A DNA stretch of 60,538 nucleotides from NCBI GenBank assembly GCA_018239715.1, contig JAFEGW010000001.1, positions 173,684 through 234,221 on the forward strand, in the 5' to 3' direction. Each line of letters begins with the position of its first letter. Position 1 is the first letter of the stretch. Below, one piece after another: positions 36,802 to 46,256 of the stretch. Source of the DNA: Verrucomicrobiota bacterium. Its GTDB lineage: Bacteria > Chlamydiota > Chlamydiia > Chlamydiales > Rhabdochlamydiaceae. Under the pieces are notes generated by a model. That model had not been told where the DNA came from. It saw nothing but the letters and a program-made list of their open reading frames with translations, and made no database searches. The position numbers were made by a program, and so were the translations under genes.

Positions 36802-38755
36802 TTTGAAGCTCATTTGCTTTATCGAGTTTGGAGCCGGGATCTTCTCCCACAAGAACGTAGTCGGTTTTTTTGCTGACCGAGCCCGTCACTTTACCCCCTC
36901 GCTCTTTGATCAGCGCTTCGGCTTGATCTCGGGTGTAATTGTGAAGCGTGCCCGTGAGAACGAAGGTCTTTCCAAAAAAAGCATGGCTTGTCTGGATGAC
37001 CTTTTTTACAGCGTGGGGCTTGACGCCATTTTCTAATAGCAATCCGATCTCTTTGAGATTGTTATGGTCTTTAAAATAAGCTACGATGGCCTCGGCCATC
37101 TTGTCGCCGACTCCTTCAATATTCAGGAGCTCTTCTTCCGACATCTCAGCTAGCTTTTGAATGGAGCCTGCTTCTTGGGATAAGATTTCGGCGGTTTCTT
37201 CCCCAACATAACGGATGCTGAGGGCCAAGATAAAACGGGCTAGAGAGACATGCCGCGACTTATCGATGCTGGTGAGCAAGTTATGGATCGATTTCTCTTT
37301 GAAACCTTCCAGTTTGGCTAAATCTTCCGCTGTGAGTGTGTAAATATCAGAAACTCGGTGGATGAGCTTTTTCCTGACGAGCTGCTCGACGACTTTTTCA
37401 CCCATGTGGTCGATATCCATCGCATCTTTGCTCGCAAAGTAAGCGATCCTCCGAATGATTTGCTCTTCGCACCCTTTTGAATTGGGACAGCGGACAGCGA
37501 CCTCCCCTTCTGTCCTGACAACATGGGTGCCGCAAACCGGACAATGGGCCGGCATTTTCCAATGTTTCGTGTGAGAGGGGCGTCTTTTGAGGTCGACTTC
37601 TAAAACTTGCGGGATGACATCGCCGCCTTTGGCGATCACGACATAGTCTCCTTCTCGGATATCTTTGCGCGCCACTTCTTCTTCATTATGGAGAGTGGCG
37701 CGGGAAATGGTGCTGCCGGCTAAAAATACGGGCTCGAGTTCGGCAACAGGTGTGAGTACTCCAGTACGACCGACTTGGGTGGTGATCTCCCGGATGCGAG
37801 TTGTGGCTTGCTCAGGAGCGAACTTGTAAGCAACGGCCCAGCGGGGGCTTTTTCCCGTGGTGCCCAGTTGAGGCCAGTATTTTAGAGGATCGACTTTAAT
37901 GACAATCCCATCGATATCAAATGGAAGGTCATCCCGCTGCTGCTCAATTTTATGGGCGAATTTCATGATTTCTTCCAGAGAATCGGCAACAGCCCGATGC
38001 TTCGATGCAAAGACAGGCAGGCCCAGTTTTTCCAAATATTCATGCACATGAAACTGCGTTGAAATGAAAGGATGATCGCTTTCGGCGAGGCCGTAAAAGA
38101 CAGCGGCAAGGCCGCGCTGAGAAACTTCATGAGGATCGAGTAGCTTTAAAGAGCCAGCGGCGGCGTTGCGCGGATTCGCCCAAGGTTCTTCCCCCGCTTC
38201 TTCTTTCCTTTTGTTTTGAGTTTGGAATGCTTTATGCGGCATATAGACTTCTCCGCGGATCTCTAAAACATCCGGAATATGCGAACCTGTCAGCTCCAAG
38301 GGAACCGAGCGCAGGGTACGCATATTGGAGGTGATATCATCCCCTTTTCTTCCATCGCCGCGAGTGAGCGCGCGAACATAGACCCCTTTTTCATACCGGA
38401 CAGAGACGGCAACCCCGTCCATTTTTAATTCCGTGCAAAAAGGAACCTGCTTCTTTTCTAAGAGCTTGTGAACTCGTTCAATGAAATCTCCTAGCTCTTC
38501 TTGATTGTAGGTGTTATCTAAAGAGAGCATGGGAACAGCATGCGAAGCCTGCTTGAACCCTTTTGTCAGAGGATCCTTGACCCGTTGGGTCGGAGAGGTG
38601 GCGGTGACCCACTCGGGATGCTCGGCTTCCATTTTCTCCAGTTTTTTGAAGAGATGGTCGTACTCATAGTCAGAGATCACGGGTCTATTTTCGACATAGT
38701 AGAGCCGGTCGTGCTTTCGAATTTCTTCGACGAGTTTTAAATAGTCACTTTTCAA
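36761..38755 (-). CDS. ligA: NAD-dependent DNA ligase
   Basis: LigA seals nicks during replication and repair. The 664-residue protein has domain Ia with YY..N.P.ISDYEYDHL (about 19-35) and the adenylation Lys111 in ELKMDG. The GDGRKGDDIT motif is also present. The four-cysteine zinc finger (CPVCG, C and C in CPNSKGC, about 405-430) and HhH motifs precede the C-terminal BRCT domain (FFGKTFVLTGTL to the end). It overlaps glgB by 11 bases. Confidence 0.96.
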   Translation of the reverse strand: MKSDYLKLVEEIRKHDRLYYVENRPVISDYEYDHLFKKLEKMEAEHPEWVTATSPTQRVKDPLTKGFKQASHAVPMLSLDNTYNQEELGDFIERVHKLLEKKQVPFCTELKMDGVAVSVRYEKGVYVRALTRGDGRKGDDITSNMRTLRSVPLELTGSHIPDVLEIRGEVYMPHKAFQTQNKRKEEAGEEPWANPRNAAAGSLKLLDPHEVSQRGLAAVFYGLAESDHPFISTQFHVHEYLEKLGLPVFASKHRAVADSLEEIMKFAHKIEQQRDDLPFDIDGIVIKVDPLKYWPQLGTTGKSPRWAVAYKFAPEQATTRIREITTQVGRTGVLTPVAELEPVFLAGSTISRATLHNEEEVARKDIREGDYVVIAKGGDVIPQVLEVDLKRRPSHTKHWKMPAHCPVCGTHVVRTEGEVAVRCPNSKGCEEQIIRRIAYFASKDAMDIDHMGEKVVEQLVRKKLIHRVSDIYTLTAEDLAKLEGFKEKSIHNLLTSIDKSRHVSLARFILALSIRYVGEETAEILSQEAGSIQKLAEMSEEELLNIEGVGDKMAEAIVAYFKDHNNLKEIGLLLENGVKPHAVKKVIQTSHAFFGKTFVLTGTLHNYTRDQAEALIKERGGKVTGSVSKKTDYVLVGEDPGSKLDKANELQIKTLSEKQFEHML

Positions 38756-40859
38756 AGGTCACCTCAAAAACCAACGTTGCGAGAGGAGCCATCTGGATAT
38801 TGAAACCCACTGCATGCCCCTTTTCATCTAGAACTTTTTCTACCGTAGGGTTGATTTTGCCCGAACCGCCAAATTCTTCTCTATCGGTATTGAAGACCTC
38901 TCGAATGGTCTTGAGCCGCGGCAAACGAATAAAATAATTTGAAAAATAATTGGGAGTAAAATGATGGACACAAACCACGGTCTGGCCCGCTCCTTTCCGG
39001 AGATAGCTGAGAACAGAGTTTTGAGCATCGTGAAAATCGATCCATTCAAAACCGCTCCCATCAAAATCCCTTTCCCATAAAGCTGGATGGGCCTGATAGA
39101 ACTCATTCATCGCCCGGAAAGAATTTTGCAGCTGCTGATGCCTGTCGTATTGTAATAGTCCCCAAGCGATTTCATCTTTACAGTTCCATTCATGCCACTG
39201 TCCAAGCTCGCCTCCCATAAACAGGAGTTTTTTCCCCGGCTGACAGATCATGTAGCTGTAGAAAAGCCGGACATTGGCGAATTTCTGCCAATCATCGCCC
39301 GGCATTTTAGAAATCAGACTGGCTTTTCCATGGACCACTTCATCGTGGGAAAGGACTAAAATAAACCGTTCGGAAAAGGCATAGACAAGTCCGAACGTGA
39401 GCTCATTTTGATGATGCGTACGAAAGAGCGTATCTTTTTGAAAATATCTCAACGTATCGTTCATCCATCCCATGTTCCATTTGAGATCGAAGCCCAGCCC
39501 CTTCCATTCGAGCGGATGGGAAACACCCATAAAAGAGGTCGATTCTTCCGCGCAAATGATGGCATGAGGATGGGATTGATGGACAATGGAGTTCATGTGC
39601 TTGAGGAACTCGATCGCTTCCAGATTTTCCTTGCCGCCCTGCGCATTGGGGATCCATTCTCCGGGCTCTCTTCCGTAATCGAGATAGAGCATCGAAGCGA
39701 CAGCGTCGACCCGCAAACCGTCGACATGCATTTTCTCCAGCCAAAAAAGCGCATTGGCAATGAGAAAGTTTGAAACTTCATGCCGTCCGTAGTTGAAAAT
39801 ATGCGTGTTCCAATGCGGGTGGAGTCCCTGGCGAGGATCATCATGCTCGTAAAGAGCGGTGCCGTCAAAGCGGGACAGCGAAAAATCATCCGTGGGAAAA
39901 TGGGCTGCGACCCAGTCGACAATGACACCAATCCCTTCTCGGTGCAAATGGTTGACGAAGTACTGAAAATCCTCTGGGCTGCCAAAGCGGCTTGTCACGG
40001 CGTAGTAGCCGCTGACCTGGTATCCCCACGATTCATCGAGAGGGTGCTCGCTGACAGGCATCAGCTCGACATGGGTAAAATGCATCTGTTTGCAATAATC
40101 GGCCAGCTCTTGCGCAAGCTGGCGGTATCCCAGCCCTTTTTTCCAAGAACCGAGATGAACCTCGTAGATATTCAGAGGACGGTTTAAGTCCCCTCTTTTT
40201 TGGATCCACTTCTCATCGGTCCAAGCAAAACGGTCGACATCAAAAAGACGGGAGGCTGTTTTCGGACGCATTTCACTTGCATAGGCATAAGGATCGGCTT
40301 TGATCACACGTCCATTTTCTGGTGTCTGAATCTCAAATTTATAATGCTCGCCTTCTTGCAGGCCAGGGACAAAGAGTTCCCACACCCCTGAAGCTCCGAG
40401 AGATCTCATCGGATGGGCCCTTCCATCCCAATGATTAAAGTCCCCCACTAATGAAACTGCCTTAGCATTCGGAGCCCAAACCGCGAACTTGGCCCCTTGA
40501 ACACCTTGATGCTGCGTCAGCCGGCCGCCTAGAACATTGAAAATTTTGTAATGCGTCCCCTTGTTAAAAAGGTGGGCATCCATCTCGCCAAACGTCGATA
40601 AGAAGACATACGGATCGTAATCGAGCTTGCCGCTCGTATGATAGATTTTATAATCGAGGGGTTTTGTCGAGGCTTTGACTTCAATTTCGAAAAGGCCCCG
40701 CTCATCGATTTTTTGGGCTTCGACGATCTTTCCCTTGAGCTCTAAATGACAGGAAGGTGCCTCAGGGCGCCAAAGGCGGATGACCTTTTTTCTATCCTGA
40801 CCATGAAGTCCTAAAACAGTATGAGGGTTATGTAAATCAAACAGCCGTGTCTGCAGCAT
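38745..40859 (-). CDS. glgB: 1,4-alpha-glucan (glycogen) branching enzyme
   Basis: GlgB makes alpha-1,6 branches in glycogen. The start is the ATG at 40859 (MLQTRLFDLHNPH) with AAGAGA upstream. The frame stays open to a TTG at 40883. The 704-residue protein has two N-terminal carbohydrate-binding-type domains (VLGLHG..., VSLVGDFNHWDG). The GH13 barrel follows with DGLRVDAVASMLY (nucleophile Asp), IICAEEST (acid Glu) and VLSHDEVVHGK (stabiliser Asp). Chlamydiae store glycogen and have this gene. It overlaps the MFS gene by 23 bases. Confidence 0.96.
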   Translation of the reverse strand: MLQTRLFDLHNPHTVLGLHGQDRKKVIRLWRPEAPSCHLELKGKIVEAQKIDERGLFEIEVKASTKPLDYKIYHTSGKLDYDPYVFLSTFGEMDAHLFNKGTHYKIFNVLGGRLTQHQGVQGAKFAVWAPNAKAVSLVGDFNHWDGRAHPMRSLGASGVWELFVPGLQEGEHYKFEIQTPENGRVIKADPYAYASEMRPKTASRLFDVDRFAWTDEKWIQKRGDLNRPLNIYEVHLGSWKKGLGYRQLAQELADYCKQMHFTHVELMPVSEHPLDESWGYQVSGYYAVTSRFGSPEDFQYFVNHLHREGIGVIVDWVAAHFPTDDFSLSRFDGTALYEHDDPRQGLHPHWNTHIFNYGRHEVSNFLIANALFWLEKMHVDGLRVDAVASMLYLDYGREPGEWIPNAQGGKENLEAIEFLKHMNSIVHQSHPHAIICAEESTSFMGVSHPLEWKGLGFDLKWNMGWMNDTLRYFQKDTLFRTHHQNELTFGLVYAFSERFILVLSHDEVVHGKASLISKMPGDDWQKFANVRLFYSYMICQPGKKLLFMGGELGQWHEWNCKDEIAWGLLQYDRHQQLQNSFRAMNEFYQAHPALWERDFDGSGFEWIDFHDAQNSVLSYLRKGAGQTVVCVHHFTPNYFSNYFIRLPRLKTIREVFNTDREEFGGSGKINPTVEKVLDEKGHAVGFNIQMAPLATLVFEVTFEK

Positions 40860-42069
40860 TTTCTGTCTCTTTCTTTTGTGCAAAAAGATAGATCGAACCG
40901 GCCAAACACCACATCAGGCCCATAGCTAGAACGGGCAGGGGTCCGATCACATTGCACAAAAAACCTGCCATACAAGGCACTATAAGGCCTCGCAGGCCGA
41001 CTGTCAAAATATTTACAGTCGAAAAGAGACTGCTATCGCCGCTGCCGGCAAAAAGCGGTCCAGATAAATGCCAGATCAAATGGCTGCCGGCTTGGGCAAC
41101 ACCATACAAGAAAAAAGCGACAAAAAACCATGCAAGCCCTAGGCCTCCGAGCATCCAACAAAGAGTGGAAGCCGCAAAGAAAACACAGACAATCCCCGTT
41201 AAGCGGTAGATGCCTTTTAAGGCGATTTTCCTCTTCCAAAAAGGAGTTGCCAGCACAAACCCCAGCCCCATCCACACAAACCGGCTCATCGTCATATCGA
41301 TGTGACTGATCGCTAAATCATCCGCTGCGAAAATCACCAGCGCCGGCATAATCAGCATCAGGCCGATCCCGCCCATCATAAATCCAATTTGAAAACGGGC
41401 AAAATCAGGCCTCTGCCGTAGGAGATTCCAACTGTCTTTCCAAGGAGTAATCAGAGAATTCCTTTTAGAAGACCGGTCCTTGATCTGAGAGGTATCGACC
41501 GGAATGCGCATTTGGATCACAACAGCGAGCAGGCCGATGAGTGCGCTGATTAAAAAGAGGAGCTTCCAATCTTGGGCATCCATCCAAAGCCCGAGCGAAA
41601 AAAGCCCAATGAGAACTCCCCCTATAAAATTAAATGCCGAGCTCCAAGAAAAGAAGTTTTCCCGCTCTCCCGGAGGTACATTTTGTTTCAAAATTTCCAT
41701 TTGCGCTGGCACTCCACCCCGCTGGAAAAAATGAAAGAGCGCTGCACCTATGATGAAAAACCAAATATTTTGCACGAAAGGGAAAATCAGAAAAGGAATG
41801 CTTGCCAGTAACTTAGAGACAATCCAATTGGAGCGTAGACTTTGCCGGTTCCTCCATAAGACAGCTCCCCAATAAAATGAAAGGAGCGCCACTGCCGGCT
41901 TGACCATATTTAAAATAGAAATTTGAAAAGCGCTGGCATGAAGGTCTTTGCGCAGGATAAACGGCAAAATTGCGATCAAGCCGACCAAAGGCTCATTGAG
42001 CAGGCCTGATAAAAATAAGGCCCATTTAGTCTTCCTGGAGGTTTGGCTTGGCGACGAGACGGCTGTCAT
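40837..42069 (-). CDS. major facilitator superfamily permease
   Basis: The 410-residue protein has twelve likely membrane helices, starting around residue 15 (WALFLSGLLNEPLVGLIAILPF). A loop of about 30 residues lies between helices 6 and 7 (RIPVDTSQIKDRSSKRNSLITPW). The weak motif RRGGVPAQME...PPGERE near 117-135 resembles members that carry sugars or drugs, but the substrate cannot be told. It lies upstream of and overlaps glgB. Confidence 0.8.
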   Translation of the reverse strand: MTAVSSPSQTSRKTKWALFLSGLLNEPLVGLIAILPFILRKDLHASAFQISILNMVKPAVALLSFYWGAVLWRNRQSLRSNWIVSKLLASIPFLIFPFVQNIWFFIIGAALFHFFQRGGVPAQMEILKQNVPPGERENFFSWSSAFNFIGGVLIGLFSLGLWMDAQDWKLLFLISALIGLLAVVIQMRIPVDTSQIKDRSSKRNSLITPWKDSWNLLRQRPDFARFQIGFMMGGIGLMLIMPALVIFAADDLAISHIDMTMSRFVWMGLGFVLATPFWKRKIALKGIYRLTGIVCVFFAASTLCWMLGGLGLAWFFVAFFLYGVAQAGSHLIWHLSGPLFAGSGDSSLFSTVNILTVGLRGLIVPCMAGFLCNVIGPLPVLAMGLMWCLAGSIYLFAQKKETENAADTAV

Positions 42070-42096
42070 AGGCCGTTAATTATACCTCGAAGGGAC

Positions 42097-43065
42097 TTAC
42101 TTTTCAAAACGGTCTAGAAAAAATGTTTGACTAGGGACTAAAGCGAGCGGTTTATTCAGAGAGTGCCGCACTCCTTTGCCATGAAGAGAAGTCCGTAATC
42201 GGCACGAGGTTAAAGGCTTGGGGACACCAATAAAAATTTCACGCGACGCCTTCGAATCGATAATGACTTTCTGTAAAGATTTTTTAGACCATTCAAAGTC
42301 GATTCTATCTCCCGCTTTTGTCTGCAGCTGAAGGTACCTGCCCGCATGAAAATCAGGCGAAAGGCAAGGAAGAAAGGACCATTCGTCTTTCATTTCTCGG
42401 AAGAATAAAGACCGAATAGATTGGGCTCCTTCTGTCAGCAGGATGAGCGGCGACTCAGAAAACTCCCCTTCCGGAATAATCCCTTGATGATCAGTGTCGG
42501 AAAGCCGAGGAGTTAAAATCCCCTCAAATCCCGCCAAAAAGATCTTAAGATAGTGCTTTACGACTTCTGTTTTTTCACATTCTTGCAAAAGAGCGGCAGC
42601 TCCCACTTTCGCGGTGCTACTAGCGGGGACCATCTGTCCGAGTCTAAACCACACAGGCAAAATTTCCGCCATCTCATGCCGCCGGCGCACGAGCTGCCAA
42701 TCAAGGGATTTACTCATTCCTAATGACAATCTCTCTAAAGGCCTCTCAAGTTTAGAGGTAGGAACGATCACTTTCTTATCGATAGCGATGCCGCCGTTAG
42801 TTGTTTCTATACAGAGGCGGCGATAACCCTCTTCGGTATGTCCGTAGACCCAAATCGCTCCCTTTTCAAGATCGAGCTCGACGGTGAAATCTAAAACAGG
42901 CCCTTTCCAATCGAGCCGATAGCCGAGCTTTTGACCATTAGTTAGATTTTCGAATTTTAGAAGCTCGGGATAAGCCTGCACCTTCCAGCTGCTCCAAGGA
43001 ATAACACAGGAAGCACCAGGCAGATGGGAAAAGGGTTTCAATCTCTCAGCAATCTTGATTTTCAA
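42097..43065 (-). CDS. hypothetical protein between mtaB and the MFS gene
   Basis: This 322-residue protein is not recognised. The first half looks beta-rich (SCVIPWSSWKVQAYPELLKF, LDFTVELDLEKGAIWVYGH). The middle is helical (LLQECEKTEVVKHYLKIFLAGFEG), and the C-terminal third is beta-rich again (FDFEWSKKSLQKVII and CRLRTSLHGKGVRH). No membrane helix or signal peptide is seen. The order 42097 protein, MFS and glgB suggests a possible carbohydrate link, but that is inference. Its start overlaps the mtaB stop by 4 bases (ATGA). Confidence 0.7.
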   Translation of the reverse strand: MKIKIAERLKPFSHLPGASCVIPWSSWKVQAYPELLKFENLTNGQKLGYRLDWKGPVLDFTVELDLEKGAIWVYGHTEEGYRRLCIETTNGGIAIDKKVIVPTSKLERPLERLSLGMSKSLDWQLVRRRHEMAEILPVWFRLGQMVPASSTAKVGAAALLQECEKTEVVKHYLKIFLAGFEGILTPRLSDTDHQGIIPEGEFSESPLILLTEGAQSIRSLFFREMKDEWSFLPCLSPDFHAGRYLQLQTKAGDRIDFEWSKKSLQKVIIDSKASREIFIGVPKPLTSCRLRTSLHGKGVRHSLNKPLALVPSQTFFLDRFEK

Positions 43066-44300
43066 ACGATGCTCCCTTGCAGGCCTTCCGGCGTATTTTC
43101 AAAACATTCTATCTCTACAATCGTATTGCGCTTGACGGGCGAGTTGCAGAAGACCGGCAGAAAATTGTCGGTATGTCCAAAACGGTCTTTTTCATCTTCT
43201 ATCAGCACTTTTACTTTTTTTCCGACATAGGCATGCCGCATCTCAAAAGCCTGCTTTTCGGATTCTCGGAGGACGATCTGCTTCCTCTGGTTGATCACCT
43301 CAGGAGTAATTTGATGAGGGTAAAGCGCTGCTCTTGTCCTTTCTCGAGAACTGTAAGGAAACATATGGACCTTTGCAAATTTCACTTCCCGCATGACTTC
43401 CAAGGTTTCTTCAAAATCGGCCTCGGTTTCTCCTGGAAAACCCACAATAATGTCGGTGGTAAATGTAAACTCGGGCGCTGCTTTTTTTAGCCGCTGGATC
43501 GTCTCGAGAAAGATTTGCTTCGTGTATTTCCGGTTCATTCTTTTCAAGACGACGTTAGAGCCTGCCTGCAGAACAATATGGAACGACTGGCAGGTTTTTT
43601 TTCCGCTAAGCACCGCGTCCATGAGTTTATCATCGACTTCGTCGGGATCGATGGAAGAGATTCGGATTCTTTCTAACCCTTCCACTTGATCGACAGCTTT
43701 CACGAGGTCGGCAAGCCTTTCTCCATGGTCCCCTTCAAAATCGCCAATGTTGATGCCTGTTAAGACGACTTCTTTGTAGCCGTTTTCGACAAGGCCTCGC
43801 ACTTCCGCTAAAATCTCCCCCATGGGCCTTGAGCGAGATCTTCCCCTCACATAGGGGATGATGCAGTAGGTGCAAAATGAGTTACAGCCGTCTTGGACTT
43901 TAACGAAGGCCCGTGTGTGGGCAGAAAATTGATCGATCTTAAATTCAGGCAGCTCTTCATCGGGGAAGATCGAGGCTAAGAGCTTTTCCTTATCTTTATT
44001 GGGAACGAGATGAGTGACGCCAGGGATCGCTTTTAGTTCTTCGGGCAGCCTCTCTGCAAGACATCCGGTCACGACGAGCGAGGCACTGGGACTCTGGCGA
44101 TGCAGCTGCCGGATCTGGTGCCTGCTGCTGCTATCAGCCGACTCGGTCACCGTGCAGGTATTCACGATGCAGACATCGGCCTCTTCCCCTTCCTGGGCCT
44201 CTCGGTACCCTAGAGCCCTGAGTTGGGCTGCATAGGCTTCCGACTCGTACTGGTTTGTCCGGCACCCTAAAGTAGAAATTTTAAATTTTTTTTCTTGCAT
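43062..44300 (-). CDS. mtaB: tRNA t6A37 methylthiotransferase MtaB (MiaB-like)
   Basis: MtaB adds the methylthio group to t6A37 in ANN-decoding tRNAs. The 412-residue protein has STLGCRTNQYES, VNTCTVTESAD and VVTGCLAER in the N-terminal domain. The radical SAM motif lies in VQDGCNSFCTYCIIPYVRGRSRSR. LGCRTNQ and QDGCN..CTYCIIPY distinguish it from MiaB. Both paralogues are in this window, about 9 kb apart. The TRAM domain is at the end. Confidence 0.9.
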   Translation of the reverse strand: MQEKKFKISTLGCRTNQYESEAYAAQLRALGYREAQEGEEADVCIVNTCTVTESADSSSRHQIRQLHRQSPSASLVVTGCLAERLPEELKAIPGVTHLVPNKDKEKLLASIFPDEELPEFKIDQFSAHTRAFVKVQDGCNSFCTYCIIPYVRGRSRSRPMGEILAEVRGLVENGYKEVVLTGINIGDFEGDHGERLADLVKAVDQVEGLERIRISSIDPDEVDDKLMDAVLSGKKTCQSFHIVLQAGSNVVLKRMNRKYTKQIFLETIQRLKKAAPEFTFTTDIIVGFPGETEADFEETLEVMREVKFAKVHMFPYSSRERTRAALYPHQITPEVINQRKQIVLRESEKQAFEMRHAYVGKKVKVLIEDEKDRFGHTDNFLPVFCNSPVKRNTIVEIECFENTPEGLQGSIV

Positions 44301-44348
44301 AGCAAGAAATTATGCCCTAGACGGCCGCTAAATGCAATCGTATAGGCA

Positions 44349-44804
44349 TTAAGTGTACATCACTCTTCCGGCGAGATAACGCTCGATCAAACTTTTAGGG
44401 CTTTGCTCTAAAGGAGCGGCCTCATTAGAAGGGCTTGATTTCGCAGCCAACTGCGCAACTTGGCAAAAGGGCTGCTCAATGATATCGATCATAAAGCAAG
44501 CGAATAACGAAGCGGCATTGGCAGCCACCAAAACAGCATAATCGACTTTTCCCAACGGAATGGTGGCAACAATTCCTGCGAGAATGCCAATAGAGCGGGA
44601 AATCAAAACAGGAGCTAAATTTCCATGGGGGAATTCGATATATTTTTTGATTTTAGTCTCGAGATGCCTTCTAGCAAACTCGCTGACAAACATATCGGTG
44701 GCATTATAAACCATTTCTTGCATTCCAGAAACTCCATGAGCATGAAAAACTAAATGTCTTACACTGGCTGAAGCGATGAATCCTAAAATTTTACCAGCAT
44801 CCAT
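44349..44804 (-). CDS. small membrane protein of a locally repeated family (copy A)
   Basis: This 151-residue protein has helices at about 1-20, 70-90 (ISRSIGILAGIVATIPL) and 93-110. A central motif VYNATDMFVSEFARRHLE is close to VYNCVDMVV of the 45319 gene. The C-terminus is polar and Pro-rich. It probably descends from the same ancestor as the two upstream genes. A likely role is inner membrane or inclusion membrane, but function is unknown. Spacing to mtaB is 48 bases. Confidence 0.65.
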   Translation of the reverse strand: MDAGKILGFIASASVRHLVFHAHGVSGMQEMVYNATDMFVSEFARRHLETKIKKYIEFPHGNLAPVLISRSIGILAGIVATIPLGKVDYAVLVAANAASLFACFMIDIIEQPFCQVAQLAAKSSPSNEAAPLEQSPKSLIERYLAGRVMYT

Positions 44805-44913
44805 ACTTGTCTCCTTGCTTTCTCTGAGCCCGATTATGGCAATTCAAGCAGATAATTATAAAGATTTAATGTGCATAAAATAAAGATTTTACTGAGGCTG
44901 GGGTATAGGGCTA

Positions 44914-45252
44914 TCAGGCAAATTTTCTGAGTACCGGCAAGAGAACGACGGCCGATGCGCAGGACATCCAGACCGCATCCGCCAGACGAACAGGACAGTT
45001 GCAAGCCTCTGCAGCTGCAAATCCGGCAAAACATCCCGCAATCCGTGCTACGACAGCTGCGAGCGCTAAGTACAAGATGATGACCGACTTTCGGTTCAGA
45101 GTTTGTTCTATCTTAGAATGGAGCTTCAGAAAAAACCCATAGCTCACCACCATATCGACGAGGGTGTAAAGGGCCATATTTTTCACAGGAACTTTTAACG
45201 CAGCAGAAGCAAATCCTCTAGCCGCTGCATCACAAAAAACTATGACAGACAT
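44914..45252 (-). CDS. small membrane protein of a locally repeated family (copy B)
   Basis: This 112-residue protein has three hydrophobic segments. It has the motif YTLVDMVVSYGFFLKLHSKIEQ near residues 29-50 and ACNCPVRLADAVWMSCAS near 80-98. Both line up with copy C (VYNCVDMVV and ALNCPVRPFHAAVITGAS). No function is known to me. It is separated from copy C by a weak hairpin and from copy A by about 110 bases. Confidence 0.7.
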   Translation of the reverse strand: MSVIVFCDAAARGFASAALKVPVKNMALYTLVDMVVSYGFFLKLHSKIEQTLNRKSVIILYLALAAVVARIAGCFAGFAAAEACNCPVRLADAVWMSCASAVVLLPVLRKFA

Positions 45253-45275
45253 ATGTTCTTCCTAGGAAATGAAGA

Positions 45276-45302
45276 GGCTACCTTTTCCATGCAGCGGTAG
45301 CC
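45276..45302 (-). terminator. possible hairpin terminator between copies B and C
   Basis: GGCTACC (45276-45282) and GGTAGCC (45296-45302) pair perfectly around a 13-base loop. The following minus-strand tail (TCTTCATTTCC) is only partly T-rich. Confidence 0.4.
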
Positions 45303-45318
45303 CCCTTAAAGAAATAAG

Positions 45319-45714
45319 TTATACTAATCTGTAATGCTTAATATTCCAACCCAAGGCACCCGCACCGAGAAATGCCATCAATGACGCGCCGGTAATGACT
45401 GCAGCATGGAAAGGCCGAACGGGACAGTTGAGAGCCCGAGACGTTCCAACGCCCATTAAAGCACCTGTGATCTTGGCAATCACCATTGCAGCTATCCCTC
45501 CCACTATCTGCCTGCTTAACCATCCAGGAGTATGCTTGTTACCTTGGATTTGTGATTCGAAATAACGAGCCAGGGTCGTATGAACTACCGCTACTACAAC
45601 CATGTCGACACAGTTATAAACAAGGGCATGGCTCAAGGGGATTTTATAGTAAGCAGCGACCGCTGCACGAGCACAGACAGTACCAATAATCATGGGGGCG
45701 CCTTCTAAATTCAT
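45319..45714 (-). CDS. small membrane protein of a locally repeated family (copy C)
   Basis: This 131-residue protein has helices at about 8-25, 30-50 and 70-90, plus a C-terminal hydrophobic segment. The block CARAAVAAYYKIPLSHALVYNCVDMVV near the start and SRALNCPVRPFHAAVITGAS near 90-110 are shared with copy B. Both blocks sit around the membrane helices. In copy A only the VYN..DM part is clear. No function is assigned. Confidence 0.7.
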   Translation of the reverse strand: MNLEGAPMIIGTVCARAAVAAYYKIPLSHALVYNCVDMVVVAVVHTTLARYFESQIQGNKHTPGWLSRQIVGGIAAMVIAKITGALMGVGTSRALNCPVRPFHAAVITGASLMAFLGAGALGWNIKHYRLV

Positions 45715-45779
45715 AAAAACTCCTGGTAAGGAAATTTAATTGCAATCGCAAGAAGTCTAGCAAAACGCAAAAAAACTCC

Positions 45780-46152
45780 CTAGCGAAAGATCGAATAAGA
45801 ATTTAACAACAACCAGCGTTCAAAACCCGGAAAAGAACAAAATTGACACCATCGTGAGAAATCGTTTGTGCAATGGTAGCCCGCCAGGGCTTGATCGGTT
45901 TTTCGCAGATGAAGCGCGTTGCTAGAATTCCTGATACACAACCGATAGCTCAAGCTGCTAAATCGAACCCAATCCACTGTTGCGTTGAAAGCCTACTATC
46001 ATGGTATCTGCAACTGAACCCAAATCTCGCTGCCGTATCTACAGCCGCGTACGTCACGACCTGCCCCCCCAAGAAGCACCTAAACTTTTAGCTGCCAAAG
46101 CTACTACGACAATTCTCGAAGCCAAATTAGCTGTAATTTTTAAATCCATCAT
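45780..46152 (-). pseudogene. probable decayed fourth member of the small membrane protein family
   Basis: On the minus strand a frame begins at ATG 46152 or 46149 (MDLKITANLASRIVVVALAAKS) and hits a stop after about 32 codons, close to a run of seven G (46064-46070 as C on the plus strand). Shifting frame at that run gives QVVTYAAVDTAARF, which matches the Y..VDM block of copies B and C. One further in-frame stop follows, and then AIGCVSGILATRF and a hydrophobic end. This covers most of the 531-base stretch 45715-46244. The rest of that stretch holds no gene. Confidence 0.5.
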
Positions 46153-46256
46153 AGAATAACAAGATCTTAAAGCAGACCTACTAAATCGATCAACACTCAA
46201 AAGAGTTTTGGTTTAATTGATAGACAAAATATTGCTTAGTATTTATGGAGAGAATT

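Noticed and set aside
45873-46091. 72-codon plus-strand frame in the 531-base gap
   Set aside because: No ribosome-binding site or family. The minus strand fits the neighbouring gene family better.
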